Counted from the first letter of the stretch, positions 7,218-17,460 are shown. The stretch: DNA of 35,020 bases from Cyanobacteriota bacterium (GCA_026389315.1 JAPLIC010000022.1:1-35020); one strand, 5' to 3'. The notes: generated by a model from the sequence alone, not told the origin. Numbers and translations are program-made.

Positions 7218-9452
7218 ATGGTCGCCAGCGGCAGCCCCAACCCTTCCCCCCCCGCTCCGGCCAGCAGCACCGCCGCCGCGGCCAGTGGCGGCGCCGCTGC
7301 GGCCAATCCCGCCCCCGCCTCGGCTCTGCGCCATAGCGATCCCGGGGCCGCCGCCCGCAGTTTCCCCCTGGCGGCCATCACCGGCCACGGCATCCTCAAG
7401 CTGGCCTTGCTGCTGGCCGCCGTCGATCCGGGCCTCGGCGGCGTCGTCATCGCCGGGGGCCGGGGCACGGGTAAATCGGTTTTGGCCAGAGGGCTGCACG
7501 CCCTGTTGCCGCCCATCGACGTGCTCAACCTCGGCCCGGCGGCCACCAGCCTCAATGTCGATCCGGGCCGGCCCGATGAATGGGATAGCGCCGTACGCCA
7601 GCGCATCACCGAACTCGGCGGCGATGCCAGCGGGGCTGATGCCAGCGGGGCTGACCCCAGCGCCCTGTTGCCCACCACGGTGATCCCGGCTCCCTTTGTG
7701 CAGGTGCCCCTGGGGGTGACCGAAGACCGGCTGGTGGGCGCCGTTGATGTGGCCGCCTCCCTCAATGCCGGTGCACCGGTTTTTCAGCCGGGCCTGCTGG
7801 CCGAGGCCCACCGCGGGGTGCTCTACGTCGACGAGCTCAACCTGCTCGATGAGGGCGTCACCAATCTGCTGTTGGCGGCGGTCGGCAGTGGCGAGAACCG
7901 CATCGAGCGGGAGGGCCTGAGCCTGGCCCACCCCTGCCGCTGCCTGCTGATCGCCACCTACAACCCCGAGGAAGGGGCCGTGCGCGACCACCTGCTGGAC
8001 CGCTTCGCCATCGCCCTGTCGGCCAACCAGCTGCTGAGCAACGAACAACGGGTGGCCATCAGCCGCAGCGCCATCGACCATGGCGAAGCCGGCGCCTGCT
8101 TCCGGGAGCGCTGGCGGGAGGAAAGCGATGCCCTCGCCACCCAGCTGTTGCTGGCGCGCCAATGGCTGCCGGATGTGACCATCAGTCGCGATCAGATCCG
8201 TTATTTGGTTGATGAGGCCCTGCGGGGTGGGGTGGAGGGGCACCGCAGCGAGCTCTATGCGGTGCGGGTCGCCCGCGCCCACGCCGCCCTCAGCGGCCGC
8301 GACCAAGTGGAGGCCGAGGATCTGCAGGTGGCGGTGCGGCTGGTGATCGCCCCCCGGGCTCGCCAGCTGCCGCCCCCCGACCCCGACCAACCCCTCGAAC
8401 CACCGCCGCCGCCGCCCCAGGGCGATCAGGCCCCCGACCCGCCAGAAGACCAGGCGCCGGAGCAGGACCAGGACGAGCCGGATCCCCCCGAGCCCGACAA
8501 CGACGACGACGACGACGACAGCCCCGACGACAGCCCCGAGGATCAGGCCCCCCCCTCCATCCCCGAGGAGTTCCTGCTCGATCCGGAGGCCACCCCCATC
8601 GACCCGGACCTGCTGCTGTTTTCCGCCGCCCGGGCCCGCAGTGGTGGCAGTGGCAGCCGCACCCTGGTGCGCAGTGAGAGCCGGGGCCGTTATGTCAAGC
8701 CGATGCTGCCCAGGGGGCCCGTGCGCCGCATCGCCGTGGATGCCACCCTGCGGGCCGCCGCCCCCCACCAGAAGGCCCGCCGCGCCCGCCATCCCGAGCG
8801 CCGGGTCATTGTCGAAGAGGCCGACCTGCGGGCCAAGCTGCTGCAACGCAAGGCCGGGGCCCTGGTCATCTTTTTGGTCGACGCCAGTGGTTCGATGGCC
8901 CTCAACCGCATGCAAAGCGCCAAGGGGGCCGTGCTGCGCCTACTCACCGAGGCCTACGAGAACCGCGATGAGGTGGCCCTGATTCCCTTTCGCGGCGACC
9001 AGGCCGAGGTGCTGCTGCCCCCCACCCGCTCGATCACCGCCGCCCGCCGCCGGCTCGAATCGATGGCCTGCGGGGGCGGATCCCCCCTCGCCCACGGCCT
9101 CACCCAAGCGGCCCGGGTGGGGGCCAACGCCCTGGCCACCGGCGATCTCAGCCAGGTGGTGGTGGTGGCGATCACCGACGGACGGGGCAACGTGCCCCTG
9201 GCCCGCTCCCTGGGCCAACCCGCCCTGGAAGGCGAGGAACCGGTGGATCTGCGCGAGGAGCTGCGGCAGGTGGCCGGTCGTTACCGCGCCCTCGGGATCA
9301 AGCTGCTGGTGATCGACACCGAGCGCAAGTTCATCGGCAGCGGCATGGGCAAAGAACTGGCCGAAGCCGCCGGCGGTCGCTACGTGGCCCTGCCCAAGGC
9401 CAGTGACCAGGCCATTGCCGCCATCGCCCTGGAAGCCGTCGCCAGCTTGTGA
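7218..9452 (+). CDS. chlD: Magnesium chelatase subunit D
   Basis: ChlD forms, with ChlI and ChlH, the ATP-driven enzyme that inserts Mg2+ into protoporphyrin IX, the first committed step of chlorophyll synthesis. The 744-residue protein has the expected three parts. An AAA-like domain carries Walker A GGRGTGKS (residues 80-87) and Walker B-like [14 protein letters not shown] central Pro-rich and acidic linker contains a run of Asp near residues 427-437. A C-terminal integrin I (vWA) domain has the metal-site motif [10 protein letters not shown], with Asp555 and two Ser. The length is that of a full ChlD. The N-terminal 35 residues are Ala/Pro-rich, so the true start could be a little downstream of ATG 7218. 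It is monocistronic, with convergent MCE genes 33 bases after it. Confidence 0.93.
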   Translation: MVASGSPNPSPPAPASSTAAAASGGAAAANPAPASALRHSDPGAAARSFPLAAITGHGILKLALLLAAVDPGLGGVVIAGGRGTGKSVLARGLHALLPPIDVLNLGPAATSLNVDPGRPDEWDSAVRQRITELGGDASGADASGADPSALLPTTVIPAPFVQVPLGVTEDRLVGAVDVAASLNAGAPVFQPGLLAEAHRGVLYVDELNLLDEGVTNLLLAAVGSGENRIEREGLSLAHPCRCLLIATYNPEEGAVRDHLLDRFAIALSANQLLSNEQRVAISRSAIDHGEAGACFRERWREESDALATQLLLARQWLPDVTISRDQIRYLVDEALRGGVEGHRSELYAVRVARAHAALSGRDQVEAEDLQVAVRLVIAPRARQLPPPDPDQPLEPPPPPPQGDQAPDPPEDQAPEQDQDEPDPPEPDNDDDDDDSPDDSPEDQAPPSIPEEFLLDPEATPIDPDLLLFSAARARSGGSGSRTLVRSESRGRYVKPMLPRGPVRRIAVDATLRAAAPHQKARRARHPERRVIVEEADLRAKLLQRKAGALVIFLVDASGSMALNRMQSAKGAVLRLLTEAYENRDEVALIPFRGDQAEVLLPPTRSITAARRRLESMACGGGSPLAHGLTQAARVGANALATGDLSQVVVVAITDGRGNVPLARSLGQPALEGEEPVDLREELRQVAGRYRALGIKLLVIDTERKFIGSGMGKELAEAAGGRYVALPKASDQAIAAIALEAVASL

Positions 9453-9485
9453 GCCTCTAGCCCCGGCGGCCCTGGAGCCACCGCC

Positions 9486-10556
9486 CTACAGCCCCCGAAC
9501 CGAACCCGGCGCCGGAGGGGGGGCCACGCCGCCACTGCCGCGGCTGCGGGGTGCCAGCCGCTCCTGCTCGGCCCGCTGCCGTTCGGCTCGTGCCGCCTCC
9601 CGGCGGGACGCCTCGGAGGCGGCACGCTGCTGCACCGCCTCGGGATTGCTGGGATAAAGATCGTCAAAAAAGCGGGCCAGCCCATGGCTGACGCTGCGAA
9701 TGTTGTCGGCCACCTTGGGATCGCCCGTCAGTTTCTGCACATCACCGCCGACGGCCTGCCAACGGTTCGTGAGCTGGCGGGCATTGGCCAGGGTGGCCTG
9801 CAGGTCGGCGGTCAACTTGGGGTTGTCGAGCCTGGCGGCCAACTGGCGGGCATGGCGGCTGGCCCGCTGGGCATCGACACTGGCGGCGTTGAGATTGTTG
9901 AGGATGGGTGTGGCCCTAGCCATGGAGGCATTGAGTTGGGCCACCGCCTGGCGCGCATCGCGCACAAACAACTGACCATCCCGCGTCAACTTTTGCGTTT
10001 CGAGGGCCGTGTCTTCGAACGTCTTGGTGGCCGAAACCATCTTGGGCACCAGCTTGCCGCGGTCGGCCTCAGAGAGCAGGCGCTGCATGGTCTCGGTGAC
10101 CGAATCGAAGCTGGCCGCCGTGACCCCGGGGATCCGGTTGTACTGACAGACCATGCGCTTGCGATCGCAGCCTGCCTCCTTTGGCCCTGGCATTGCGGGC
10201 CCCAAGGGCCGACCGCCACTCATCAACGAAACCGCCGCATCCCCGCCCAACAGGGAGGAAGGGGCGACCCGGGCCACCACCGGCAGGGCCAGCCGCAGCT
10301 TGGGATCGGTGATGGTCAATTCGGCCACCACCTCCGCATCGGTGACTTTGAGGGCCTTAACGCTGCCCACCATGACGCCGCGATAGGAGACGGGCGAGCG
10401 GGGGGCCAGCCCGGCGGCATCTTGAAAGCTGGCCTCCATGGTCCAGGTCTGGCGCCCCAGGGAAAGGCCCTTCAACCAGAACCAAAGCCCCAGGCCGCTG
10501 GCGATGGCAGCCAACAGGCAAAATCCAAGGGAAGCCTCGCGAACACTGCGGCGCAT
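9486..10556 (-). CDS. MCE/MlaD family lipid-transport substrate-binding protein
   Basis: The 356-residue protein has one N-terminal membrane anchor (residues about 10-30, LGFCLLAAIASGLGLWFWLKG) and then an MCE domain, seen in SFQDAAGLAPRSPVSYRGVM and VGSVKALKV. Such proteins hold lipids on the periplasmic side for an ABC transporter of the Mla/TGD type, which in cyanobacteria and plastids moves lipids between membranes. The region after the MCE domain is long and helical, with repeated QL/AR patterns, as in cyanobacterial and plastid TGD2-like proteins, and ends in a Pro-rich tail. It lies three bases after the ATPase gene, so the two form an operon. The permease subunit (MlaE/TGD1) is not in this window. 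Confidence 0.85.
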   Translation of the reverse strand: MRRSVREASLGFCLLAAIASGLGLWFWLKGLSLGRQTWTMEASFQDAAGLAPRSPVSYRGVMVGSVKALKVTDAEVVAELTITDPKLRLALPVVARVAPSSLLGGDAAVSLMSGGRPLGPAMPGPKEAGCDRKRMVCQYNRIPGVTAASFDSVTETMQRLLSEADRGKLVPKMVSATKTFEDTALETQKLTRDGQLFVRDARQAVAQLNASMARATPILNNLNAASVDAQRASRHARQLAARLDNPKLTADLQATLANARQLTNRWQAVGGDVQKLTGDPKVADNIRSVSHGLARFFDDLYPSNPEAVQQRAASEASRREAARAERQRAEQERLAPRSRGSGGVAPPPAPGSVRGL

Positions 10557-10559
10557 CGA

Positions 10560-11363
10560 CTAACGCTCGGCCGGCTGCATCGGTCCGCGCAGGCTACCGC
10601 TTCGGAACTGCACCACGTAGGGGTCCTCGCAGACCCGAAACTCCTCAATGCTGCCGCTCCAGCGAAAACAGCCGCCGTACAGCAAGGCCACCCGATCAGC
10701 GCAACGGTCGATGGTGCTGAGCACATGGCTGACAACCACGCCTGAGGCATGGGTGAGGGTGGTGCTCTGCACGATCAAGTCCTCAATACGGGTGCAGGCC
10801 ATCGGATCCAGGCCCGCCGTGGGCTCATCAAAGAGCAGCAAGGGCACCCGTCCCTCGATGGCGGCCGGATCGTCGATCAGGGCCCGGGCAAAGCTGACCC
10901 GCTTCTGCATGCCCCCACTCAGTTCTCCGGGCAGGCGCTCCTCAATGCCGGCCAAACCCACCGCCTCCAAGGCCCTGGCCACCCGCTCGCGAATCTGGTC
11001 CTCGCCCAGGCGGCTGAAGCGATAGAGCAGGAAACCGACGTTCTCGCGCACCGTCAGGGAGGCCAGCAGGGCCGGGTTCTGAAACACCAGCCGCACATCG
11101 GGGGGGTGCCGCTGGTCCAGGCGCAGATAGGTCTGGGGCACCCCATGCAGGCGCACACTGCCAGAACTGGGCAAGAGCAAACCGGCCAGCAAGCGCAAGA
11201 TTGTTGATTTGCCCGATCCGGAGGGTCCCACCACCACCAGCCGTTCGCCCGCCTCGACCCGCAGATGCAGCTGGTCCAGGACCAGCCGCTCCCCCCAGCG
11301 CATGGTCACCCCATCGAGCTCCGCCACCGGCAAGGCGCCTGGCGGGCCCGGACTGCCGGCCAT
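10560..11363 (-). CDS. ABC transporter ATPase, MlaF/TGD3-like
   Basis: This 267-residue ATPase has Walker A GPSGSGKS (residues 46-53), the signature LSGGMQKR, Walker B LLLFDEPTAGLD and the switch histidine in VVVSHVL. The GGMQKR signature with TAGLDP is characteristic of MlaF-type lipid transporters, and the adjacent MCE gene supports that role. ATG at 11361-11363 is chosen because family sequence begins about 13 residues later; an upstream start at 11429 would add 22 low-complexity residues and cannot be excluded. The gene is divergent from the YvcK-like gene, and the 261 bases between them probably hold both promoters. Confidence 0.85.
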   Translation of the reverse strand: MAGSPGPPGALPVAELDGVTMRWGERLVLDQLHLRVEAGERLVVVGPSGSGKSTILRLLAGLLLPSSGSVRLHGVPQTYLRLDQRHPPDVRLVFQNPALLASLTVRENVGFLLYRFSRLGEDQIRERVARALEAVGLAGIEERLPGELSGGMQKRVSFARALIDDPAAIEGRVPLLLFDEPTAGLDPMACTRIEDLIVQSTTLTHASGVVVSHVLSTIDRCADRVALLYGGCFRWSGSIEEFRVCEDPYVVQFRSGSLRGPMQPAER

Positions 11364-11624
11364 GGGGCCGGGAGATGGGGGGCGATCCGTAAGGCGGTGG
11401 CGGGCGTTCCCGCGGACCCGATCGATCACGGCTGCGGGCGGTCAAGGACTCTCAACAGCCCCATCCTGCCCCCTGGCGCCGCGCCCGACGCCATCCCTCG
11501 CCGCAAGCTTCGTAGAGTCGAAGCAAGATCCGCCGCGCCCCGCGCTCCGACCTTGCCCGTCCGAGGCCCCGCCGAGCGTGTCCCCCGAAGGTCCCGTCGT
11601 CCAAGCTGGGTGGGACGGGGGCAG

Positions 11625-12959
11625 ATGCGGCAAACAGACTTGGTGAGCCGCTCAAGGCGGGCGGTGCGCTGGCTGCAACCAGGTCTGGTGGTCAAGCGTT
11701 GGATCTTCACCTCCGGCCTGGGGTTGCTGATTGCCCTGTTGGGCGCAGCCGTCTGGGCTGATCTACAACCCATTTACTGGACCCTGGAGGCGATTCGCTG
11801 GAGTCTGGGCCAGGTCACCAAGGTGCTGCCCCGCGGCATCACCGGCCCCCTGGTTCTGGTCTTGGGCGGGGGGCTGGTCTGGCTGGGCCAGAGCCGCAGC
11901 TTTGGCTCGATTCAGCAGGCCCTGGCCCCGGAAAAGGACACCCACCTGGTGGATGCCCTGATGGCCCAACGGCGACTCAGCCGCGGGCCCAGCATTGTGG
12001 CCATCGGCGGCGGCACCGGCCTGGCCACCCTCTTGAGTGGCTTGAAGCGCTACAGCGGCAACATCACCGCCATCGTCACTGTTGCCGATGATGGCGGCAG
12101 CAGTGGGGTGCTGCGGCGCGAGCTGGGGGTCCAACCCCCAGGGGACATCCGCAATTGCCTGACGGCCCTGGCCCGCGAAGAGCCGCTGCTCACCCGCCTG
12201 TTCCAATACCGCTTCAAGGCTGGCAGTGGCTTGGAGGGCCATAGCTTCGGCAATCTTTTCCTCACGGCCCTCACCGCCATCACCGGCAGCCTTGAATCCG
12301 CCATCACCGCCAGTAGCCGGGTTCTGGCGGTGCAGGGCCAGGTGGTGCCGGCCACCAATGCCGATGTGCGCCTTTGGGCGATTCTGGAAAACGGTGAGCG
12401 GCTGGAGGGCGAATCACGCATCGGCAAAGCCACCAGCCCGATCGTGCGGCTGGGTTGCACTCCTGATCGCCCGCCAGCCCTGCCGCGGGCCCTGGAGGCG
12501 ATTGCCCATGCCGAACTGATTGTGCTGGGCCCCGGCAGCCTTTACACCTCGCTGCTGCCCAACCTTCTGGTTCCCGAACTGGTGAAGGCGATCAGCCTGA
12601 GCAAGGCGCCGCGGCTGTACATCTGCAACTTGATGACCCAACCGGGTGAAACCGATGGTCTCGATGTCAGCGGCCACCTGCGGGCGATCGAGGCCCAACT
12701 GGCCAGCCTGGGGGTCAACGAGCGCCTCTTTGATGCGGTGCTGGCCCAAGAGGATTTTAGCAACTCCCACCTGCTCGACCTCTACCGGCTGCACGGCGCC
12801 GCCCCTGTGACTTGTGATGAAGCCCATCTCAAAAAAGAGGGCTATGAAGTGATGCGGGCGCCGCTGCAGGGGTCGAGGCCCAGTGCCACCTTGCGCCATG
12901 AACCGGCCAGTTTGGCCAAAGCCGTGATGCGGTTCTACCGCAAACACCGTCACAATTGA
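11625..12959 (+). CDS. YvcK/CofD-like (gluconeogenesis factor family) protein
   Basis: The 444-residue protein has two N-terminal membrane segments (about residues 26-46, WIFTSGLGLLIALLG, and 66-83, GPLVLVLGGGLVWL) and then a complete CofD-like domain. Diagnostic motifs are VAIGGGTGLATLLSGL near residue 128, VTVADDGGSSGVLRRE, and PGDIRNCLTALA. YvcK proteins bind UDP-sugars and influence cell-wall precursor supply and carbon metabolism in Bacillus. The membrane-anchored form is common in cyanobacteria and its role there is not established. ATG 11625 follows a G-rich ribosome-binding sequence (gacgggggcag). The gene is probably monocistronic or cotranscribed with the small gene at 13077. Confidence 0.87.
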   Translation: MRQTDLVSRSRRAVRWLQPGLVVKRWIFTSGLGLLIALLGAAVWADLQPIYWTLEAIRWSLGQVTKVLPRGITGPLVLVLGGGLVWLGQSRSFGSIQQALAPEKDTHLVDALMAQRRLSRGPSIVAIGGGTGLATLLSGLKRYSGNITAIVTVADDGGSSGVLRRELGVQPPGDIRNCLTALAREEPLLTRLFQYRFKAGSGLEGHSFGNLFLTALTAITGSLESAITASSRVLAVQGQVVPATNADVRLWAILENGERLEGESRIGKATSPIVRLGCTPDRPPALPRALEAIAHAELIVLGPGSLYTSLLPNLLVPELVKAISLSKAPRLYICNLMTQPGETDGLDVSGHLRAIEAQLASLGVNERLFDAVLAQEDFSNSHLLDLYRLHGAAPVTCDEAHLKKEGYEVMRAPLQGSRPSATLRHEPASLAKAVMRFYRKHRHN

Positions 12960-13076
12960 ACCCAGCGGTCCCAGAGCTGCAATAGCCAGTGGACCCCCTG
13001 CTGGCGGAGTCGTTGGACAGTGAGAGCAGTGAGGGCAAGGTTGACGTCAAGATGGACCTAATCGATCCACTCCCTG

Positions 13077-13289
13077 ATGCGTCTGATCGGCCTGCTGCTG
13101 ACCCTGGCCATAGTTGGCGTCCTAATCCAGCGCCTTTATGGAGGCCCCACCCAGCTAAGCCCCACGGCAAAGCCGGCCATCACCGCACCCATCAACCGCG
13201 CCACGGAAGCCGTGGACAAGGTGAATCAATTGGAACGAGAACGGGAAAAAAAGAGTATGGGTGAATTTGCGCCTGGAACCAATCCCTAA
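13077..13289 (+). CDS. Small membrane or exported hypothetical protein
   Basis: I do not recognise this 70-residue protein. It has an N-terminal hydrophobic segment (IGLLLTLAIVGVLIQRLY, residues 3-20), a Thr/Ala/Pro linker, and a charged helix with NQLEREREKK, so it is probably a single-pass protein with a cytoplasmic or lumenal tail. It lies 117 bases after the YvcK-like gene on the same strand. It is supported by the sensible hydrophobic-plus-charged layout and by the absence of a better frame, but not by homology. Confidence 0.5.
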   Translation: MRLIGLLLTLAIVGVLIQRLYGGPTQLSPTAKPAITAPINRATEAVDKVNQLEREREKKSMGEFAPGTNP

Positions 13290-13382
13290 CCAAATCAAAA
13301 ATCGCACTGACAACTACCTACTTGGCATAATGAAAATAAGCATATTGTCCATAAGCGCCCAACTAAGCCCTACTAAGCCCTA

Positions 13383-14009
13383 CTAATAAGCATCCTGCAT
13401 TTCGTAAAAATCGGGCTGCACATAATCTTTGCGCAGGGGCCAACCTTTCCAGTCCTCTGGCATCAACAAACGCTTGGGGTGGGGATGGCCTTCGTACTGA
13501 ATGCCGAACATGTCAAAGGTTTCCCGTTCCTGCCAATCGGCACCGCGCCAGAGGCCATAGAGGCTCGGAATCGTGAGGTCACCATCCCTGGACAGGAATA
13601 CCTTGAGCCGCACCTCCTCAGGACGAACGGCGGCGGGCAAAGGGGCCTCGGCATCACCCAGGGCCTCAATGGCATTGGCCAGGGGGGCAAGCTTGATCAG
13701 GTGGTAAAAGCTGACAAGGCGACCGCCCGGTCCCTCGTCATAGCCGCCTTGGCATTGCAGGTAGTCGAAGCCCGCAGCCTTGAGGGCAGTGGCCAACAGG
13801 GGCAGAAAGGCCGCATCAACGCCCAGAGTCTCGATGCCGAGATGGTCAGCCCCGAGGACTTCATGGTCAAAGCCTTGGGAGACGAGCCAGTTGCTGACGG
13901 GACCGGCCGTTGGGGCCGAAAGCGAGGACTCATCGGCGCCAGGTGGAGTTGCAGCCGCGCTGGCAGGGGCCGCTGGAGTGTCTGAGCTAGGGGGTATCTC
14001 TGCGGGCAT
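13383..14009 (-). CDS. ndhJ: NAD(P)H-quinone oxidoreductase subunit J
   Basis: NdhJ is the 30-kDa-type subunit of the peripheral arm of photosynthetic complex I (NDH-1), which takes electrons from ferredoxin to plastoquinone. The C-terminal part carries the family signature: [19 protein letters not shown], then [17 protein letters not shown]. The 208-residue length includes an Ala/Pro/Ser-rich N-terminal extension of about 35 residues, longer than in many homologues, so the true start may be internal. It is the last gene of ndhC-ndhK-ndhJ, 21 bases after ndhK. Confidence 0.93.
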   Translation of the reverse strand: MPAEIPPSSDTPAAPASAAATPPGADESSLSAPTAGPVSNWLVSQGFDHEVLGADHLGIETLGVDAAFLPLLATALKAAGFDYLQCQGGYDEGPGGRLVSFYHLIKLAPLANAIEALGDAEAPLPAAVRPEEVRLKVFLSRDGDLTIPSLYGLWRGADWQERETFDMFGIQYEGHPHPKRLLMPEDWKGWPLRKDYVQPDFYEMQDAY

Positions 14010-14030
14010 GGTGCTTGGGAGGGGGTTGGC

Positions 14031-14786
14031 TCAGGGCGAAGGGGCCGCGGCTTGGGGCTCGGCGACAACGGATTGCGGGGCAGCGGCGACCGCCAATGGC
14101 AGACCGGCCGCCGCCGCGAGGGCCGCCTTTTGGGTTTCGGCACGCAGGTAGGCCCCGGTGACAATCGGTTCGACCCACTTCATCTGGTGGGGAATCGTGT
14201 AATAGCGATGGGTGGGCTGCACAAGTCCCCGTTCCGCCAGGGATTCATTCCCCACCTTCTTGCGCAGCTTGATGACCGCATCAAAGATGGCCTCGGGCCG
14301 GGGCGGGCAACCAGGCAGATAAAGATCCACCGGAATCAGTTTGTCAACGCCCCGCACGGCGGTGGTCGAATCGGCCGAGAACATGCCGCCGGTGATTGTG
14401 CAGGCGCCCATGGCGATGACGTACTTGGGCTCGGGCATCTGCTCGTAGAGACGCACCAGGGCCGGGGCCATTTTCATCGTGACGGTGCCAGCGACGATGA
14501 TCAGATCGGCCTGCCTGGGACTGGAGCGGGGCACCAATCCAAAACGGTCGAAATCGAAGCGGGAGCCGATCAGGGCCGCAAATTCGATGAAGCAACAGGC
14601 GGTGCCGTAGAGCAGGGGCCAGAGACTGCTGAGCCGGGCCCAGTTGTGGAGATCATCCAAGCTGGTGAGGATGATGTTCTCGGAGAGGTCGGCGGTGACG
14701 GCGGGGGCGCCGACGGGGCCACAACTAGCGGCCCGCAGGTCCCGCAGGGCGGCAACGGAAGGGGAATCGGCAGGGGTCAAGGTCAT
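14031..14786 (-). CDS. ndhK: NAD(P)H-quinone oxidoreductase subunit K
   Basis: NdhK holds the N2-type [4Fe-4S] cluster next to the quinone site of NDH-1. The ligand cysteines are visible: Cys64-Cys65 in [11 protein letters not shown], Cys129 in [10 protein letters not shown] and Cys160 in [13 protein letters not shown] at 14784-14786 gives the N-terminus usual in Synechococcus ([20 protein letters not shown]); a GTG at 14807 inside the ndhC end would add seven residues. The 251-residue form has an Ala-rich C-terminal tail. Spacing to ndhC is small, and the three genes are clearly one operon. Confidence 0.95.
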   Translation of the reverse strand: MTLTPADSPSVAALRDLRAASCGPVGAPAVTADLSENIILTSLDDLHNWARLSSLWPLLYGTACCFIEFAALIGSRFDFDRFGLVPRSSPRQADLIIVAGTVTMKMAPALVRLYEQMPEPKYVIAMGACTITGGMFSADSTTAVRGVDKLIPVDLYLPGCPPRPEAIFDAVIKLRKKVGNESLAERGLVQPTHRYYTIPHQMKWVEPIVTGAYLRAETQKAALAAAAGLPLAVAAAPQSVVAEPQAAAPSP

Positions 14787-14797
14787 GGCGCTCCGGG

Positions 14798-15160
14798 TCA
14801 GCTCCACTCAAGGGCGCCCTTGCGCCAGGCATAGGCAAGGGCGACAACAAGAATGGTGATAAAGATCAGGGCCTCAATGAAGGCCAGCAGGCCGAGCCGG
14901 TGAAAAGCCACGGCCCAGGGATAAAGAAAAACAGTCTCGACATCGAAGATGACGAAGACCAGAGCAAACATGTAGTAACGAATATTGAATTGAATCCAGG
15001 CGCCGCCGATGGGCTCCATGCCGGACTCGTAGGTGAGCTCGCGCTCGCCCTTGCGGCTCTTGGGGGAGAGCAGCTTGTTCGTCACCAAGGCCAGCACCGG
15101 GACGGCAGCGGCGATCAGGAAGAACCCCAGGAAAGCGTCGTAACCGGGGAGCACGAACAT
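14798..15160 (-). CDS. ndhC: NAD(P)H-quinone oxidoreductase subunit 3
   Basis: NdhC is a 120-residue membrane subunit with three transmembrane helices, part of the proton-pumping NDH-1 near the quinone cavity. The start [16 protein letters not shown] at ATG 15158-15160 is the canonical one; the longer open frame is not part of the protein. Conserved elements are [12 protein letters not shown] and [18 protein letters not shown]. It leads the ndhCKJ operon and is divergent from the rubredoxin gene, with about 160 bases for both promoters. Confidence 0.96.
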   Translation of the reverse strand: MFVLPGYDAFLGFFLIAAAVPVLALVTNKLLSPKSRKGERELTYESGMEPIGGAWIQFNIRYYMFALVFVIFDVETVFLYPWAVAFHRLGLLAFIEALIFITILVVALAYAWRKGALEWS

Positions 15161-15320
15161 CGTTGGCCAAGTCCGATCTGGACGGCATTCTGCCATCTGT
15201 GGGCCCGTTGTGGGTCCATGGCCCTTGGTTGGGGGGGCTGGATAGAGTTTGGAAGCCCTGAAGCGCCACCGCATGAGCAGCGACGTCCCGGGAGATCCCC
15301 AACCTGGCGAGGATCGGCTC

Positions 15321-15779
15321 ATGTCCCAGCCCGATGGCCCCCCGCCCGCCAGCGCGACCGACGGCTCCAACGCCGAGGCAGCGGCCACGGCCACCGCTGC
15401 AGCCACCGCCCCGGTTACAGCCCCTGATCCCGCTTCAAATCCAGCCCCGGAACCGGCCATTGATCCGGCCAGCCACCGCTTCGAATGCCGCAGCTGTGGC
15501 TTCGTTTACGACCCGGCCGAAGGGGTGCGCAAGCTGGGCATCGAAGCCGGCACCCCATTTTTGGAACTGGATGCCATCAGCTTCCGCTGCCCGGTGTGCC
15601 GCAGCCGGGTGGTGGCCTTCAAGGACATCGGCCCCCGGGAAAAACCCAGTGGCTTCGAGGAAAACCTCAACTACGGCCTCGGCGTCAACCGCCTCACCCC
15701 GGGCCAGAAGAACGTGCTCATTTTTGGTGGCTTCGCCCTGGCGATCGCCTTCTTCCTTTCTCTGTATTCGTTGCGCTGA
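15321..15779 (+). CDS. rubA: Membrane-anchored rubredoxin
   Basis: RubA is a thylakoid rubredoxin needed for assembly of photosystem II (and in some reports photosystem I). Four cysteines bind the single iron: Cys56 and Cys59 in [12 protein letters not shown], and Cys90 and Cys93 in FRCPVCRS. A transmembrane helix closes the protein ([20 protein letters not shown]). The N-terminal 50 residues are an Ala/Pro/Thr-rich linker. ATG 15321 is chosen because a good Shine-Dalgarno sequence (gagga) precedes it by seven bases; ATG 15273 would add 16 residues. The stop overlaps the ycf48 start (ATG/TGA). The order rubA-ycf48-psbEFLJ is conserved in cyanobacteria. Confidence 0.9.
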   Translation: MSQPDGPPPASATDGSNAEAAATATAAATAPVTAPDPASNPAPEPAIDPASHRFECRSCGFVYDPAEGVRKLGIEAGTPFLELDAISFRCPVCRSRVVAFKDIGPREKPSGFEENLNYGLGVNRLTPGQKNVLIFGGFALAIAFFLSLYSLR

Positions 15780-16810
15780 TGTCCGCCTCCCTTCCCCGCC
15801 GCGCCACCCCTGGCCCCCAGCGGCTGCTGCTGTCCCTCTTCAGCCTGGTGCTGGCCCTGGGGCTGGGGCTGGGCCTGACGGGCTGCGTGGCGACCGGCCT
15901 GCCCCTGGCGGCGGCCAGTCCCTGGCAGGAAGTGCCGCTGGACACCCGTTCCAGCCCATTGGATGTGGCCTTCAGCGACAGCCGCCACGGCTTCCTGGTG
16001 GGCAGCAACCGCCTGATCATGGAAAGCAACGACGGCGGTGCCAGCTGGCAGGAGCGGGCCCTGGACCTGCCGGTGGATGAAAATTTCCGCCTGATCAGCA
16101 TCGACTTTCGTGGCAAGGAGGGCTGGATCGTCGGCCAGCCCGGACTGCTGCTGCACAGCGATGACAACGGTCAAAGCTGGAGCCGCCTGCTGCTCGATAC
16201 GAAACTGCCCGGTGAGCCCTATCTGATCACGGCCCTGGGCCCCAAGCAGGCGGAACTGGCCACCAATGTGGGCGCCATCTACCGCAGCGCTGATGCCGGC
16301 AACAGCTGGCAGGCCCTGGTGAGCGATGCGGCCGGATCGGTGCGGGACCTGCGCCGTGACGACCAGGGTCGCTACGTGAGCGTCAGCAGCCTGGGCAACT
16401 TCTATGCCACCTGGGAGCCGGGCCAGGCCACCTGGCAGCCCCATCAACGGGTCAGCAGCCAGCGGCTGCAATCGATGGGCTTCCAGCCTGACGGCGGCCT
16501 GTGGATGCTGGCCCGGGGCGCCCAGCTGCGCTTTGACTCCGGCACGCCTGAGAACCCCGAGTGGAGCAAACCGGTGATCCCGATCACCAATGGCTTCGGC
16601 TACCTCGACCTGGCCTGGGATCCCCAGGGGGCCCTCTGGACCGGGGGCGGCAGCGGCACCTTGTTAAGCAGCACCGATGGCGGCAAGCGCTGGAGCAAGG
16701 ATCCGGTGGGGGCCCGCCAACCCAGCAACTTCACCCGCATCGTTTTTCCTGGCGATGGCAAGGGGTTTGTGTTCGGGGAGCGGGGCTCGCTGCTGCGCTG
16801 GGTCGGCTGA
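15779..16810 (+). CDS. ycf48: Photosystem II assembly factor Ycf48 (HCF136 homologue)
   Basis: Ycf48 is a lumenal beta-propeller that binds newly made D1 and helps form the PSII reaction centre. The 343-residue protein starts with a signal peptide and lipobox LTGC (Cys36), so it is probably lipid-anchored. Propeller blades of the BNR/Asp-box type recur, with motifs such as SNDGGASWQE, HSDDNGQSWSR, RSADAGNSWQ and SSTDGGKRWSK. The end FGERGSLLRWVG is typical. It overlaps rubA by one base and lies 120 bases before psbE. Confidence 0.94.
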   Translation: MSASLPRRATPGPQRLLLSLFSLVLALGLGLGLTGCVATGLPLAAASPWQEVPLDTRSSPLDVAFSDSRHGFLVGSNRLIMESNDGGASWQERALDLPVDENFRLISIDFRGKEGWIVGQPGLLLHSDDNGQSWSRLLLDTKLPGEPYLITALGPKQAELATNVGAIYRSADAGNSWQALVSDAAGSVRDLRRDDQGRYVSVSSLGNFYATWEPGQATWQPHQRVSSQRLQSMGFQPDGGLWMLARGAQLRFDSGTPENPEWSKPVIPITNGFGYLDLAWDPQGALWTGGGSGTLLSSTDGGKRWSKDPVGARQPSNFTRIVFPGDGKGFVFGERGSLLRWVG

Positions 16811-16930
16811 GGGGCGAGCCAGCCGGGGGCTGCAGGGGCCGCAACTGCGTCCCTGTGTAACCAAGCCGGGGGCAGAGGGCCAGCCGCCCCCGACCGGCCC
16901 TTAGGATCTCTGGGCTGAATGCTTCCTGCT

Positions 16931-17179
16931 ATGGCTGCCGGCTCTACGGGTGAACGCCCGTTTTTTGAGATCATCACGAGCATCCGCTATTGGGTGATCC
17001 ACGCGGTCACCCTGCCCGCCATTTTTCTGGCCGGCTTCTTCTTTGTTTCCACCGGCCTGGCCTACGACGCCTTTGGAACGCCCCGCCCCGATGCCTACTT
17101 CCAAGCCCAGGAAGCCAAGGCTCCAGTGGTGAGCAAGCGTTATGAAGGCAAATCCCAGCTTGACCAGCGCTTGCAATAA
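16931..17179 (+). CDS. psbE: Cytochrome b559 subunit alpha
   Basis: PsbE forms, with PsbF, the haem-containing cytochrome b559 of the PSII core. The 82-residue protein has one transmembrane helix with the haem ligand His24 ([17 protein letters not shown]), followed by a lumenal tail. Start [14 protein letters not shown] at 16931 is the conserved one; an ATG four codons upstream is not preferred. It is the first gene of psbEFLJ. Confidence 0.97.
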   Translation: MAAGSTGERPFFEIITSIRYWVIHAVTLPAIFLAGFFFVSTGLAYDAFGTPRPDAYFQAQEAKAPVVSKRYEGKSQLDQRLQ

Positions 17180-17182
17180 GCC

Positions 17183-17320
17183 ATGACCCAATCCACTGCC
17201 CCCACCACGCCGCGCAATTACCCGATCTTCACGGTGCGCTGGCTTTCCATCCATGCCCTCGGCGTTCCCACGGTGTTTTTCCTGGGTGCCCTGGCCGCCA
17301 TGCAGTTCGTCCGCCGCTGA
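17183..17320 (+). CDS. psbF: Cytochrome b559 subunit beta
   Basis: The 45-residue protein reads [18 protein letters not shown] and then [17 protein letters not shown], where His24 is the second axial ligand of cytochrome b559. The length is typical for picocyanobacterial PsbF. It starts three bases after the psbE stop and is cotranscribed with it. Confidence 0.97.
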   Translation: MTQSTAPTTPRNYPIFTVRWLSIHALGVPTVFFLGALAAMQFVRR

Positions 17321-17328
17321 ATACCACC

Positions 17329-17448
17329 ATGCAGCGCAATCCCAACCCCAACCAACTTCCGGTTGAACTGAACCGCACCAGCCTCTTTCTGGGTCTGTTG
17401 ATCGTTTTCGTCACCGGCATTCTGTTTTCCAGCTACTTCTTCAACTGA
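17329..17448 (+). CDS. psbL: Photosystem II protein L
   Basis: The 39-residue single-helix PSII subunit sits at the monomer interface and influences the QA site. The sequence begins [19 protein letters not shown] and ends with the membrane helix [10 protein letters not shown], which is the canonical PsbL. It lies eight bases after psbF. Confidence 0.97.
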   Translation: MQRNPNPNQLPVELNRTSLFLGLLIVFVTGILFSSYFFN

Positions 17449-17460
17449 CGGAGATCGACC

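Noticed and set aside
6720..8915. A 731-codon open frame on the minus strand opposite chlD
   Set aside because: It is low-complexity (Gly, Gln, His and Val runs) and lies antisense to the clearly real chlD; it is a GC-driven shadow frame.
13366..13385. Direct repeat of taagccctac after the small membrane protein gene
   Set aside because: Only two short copies are present and nothing around them suggests a mobile element or array.
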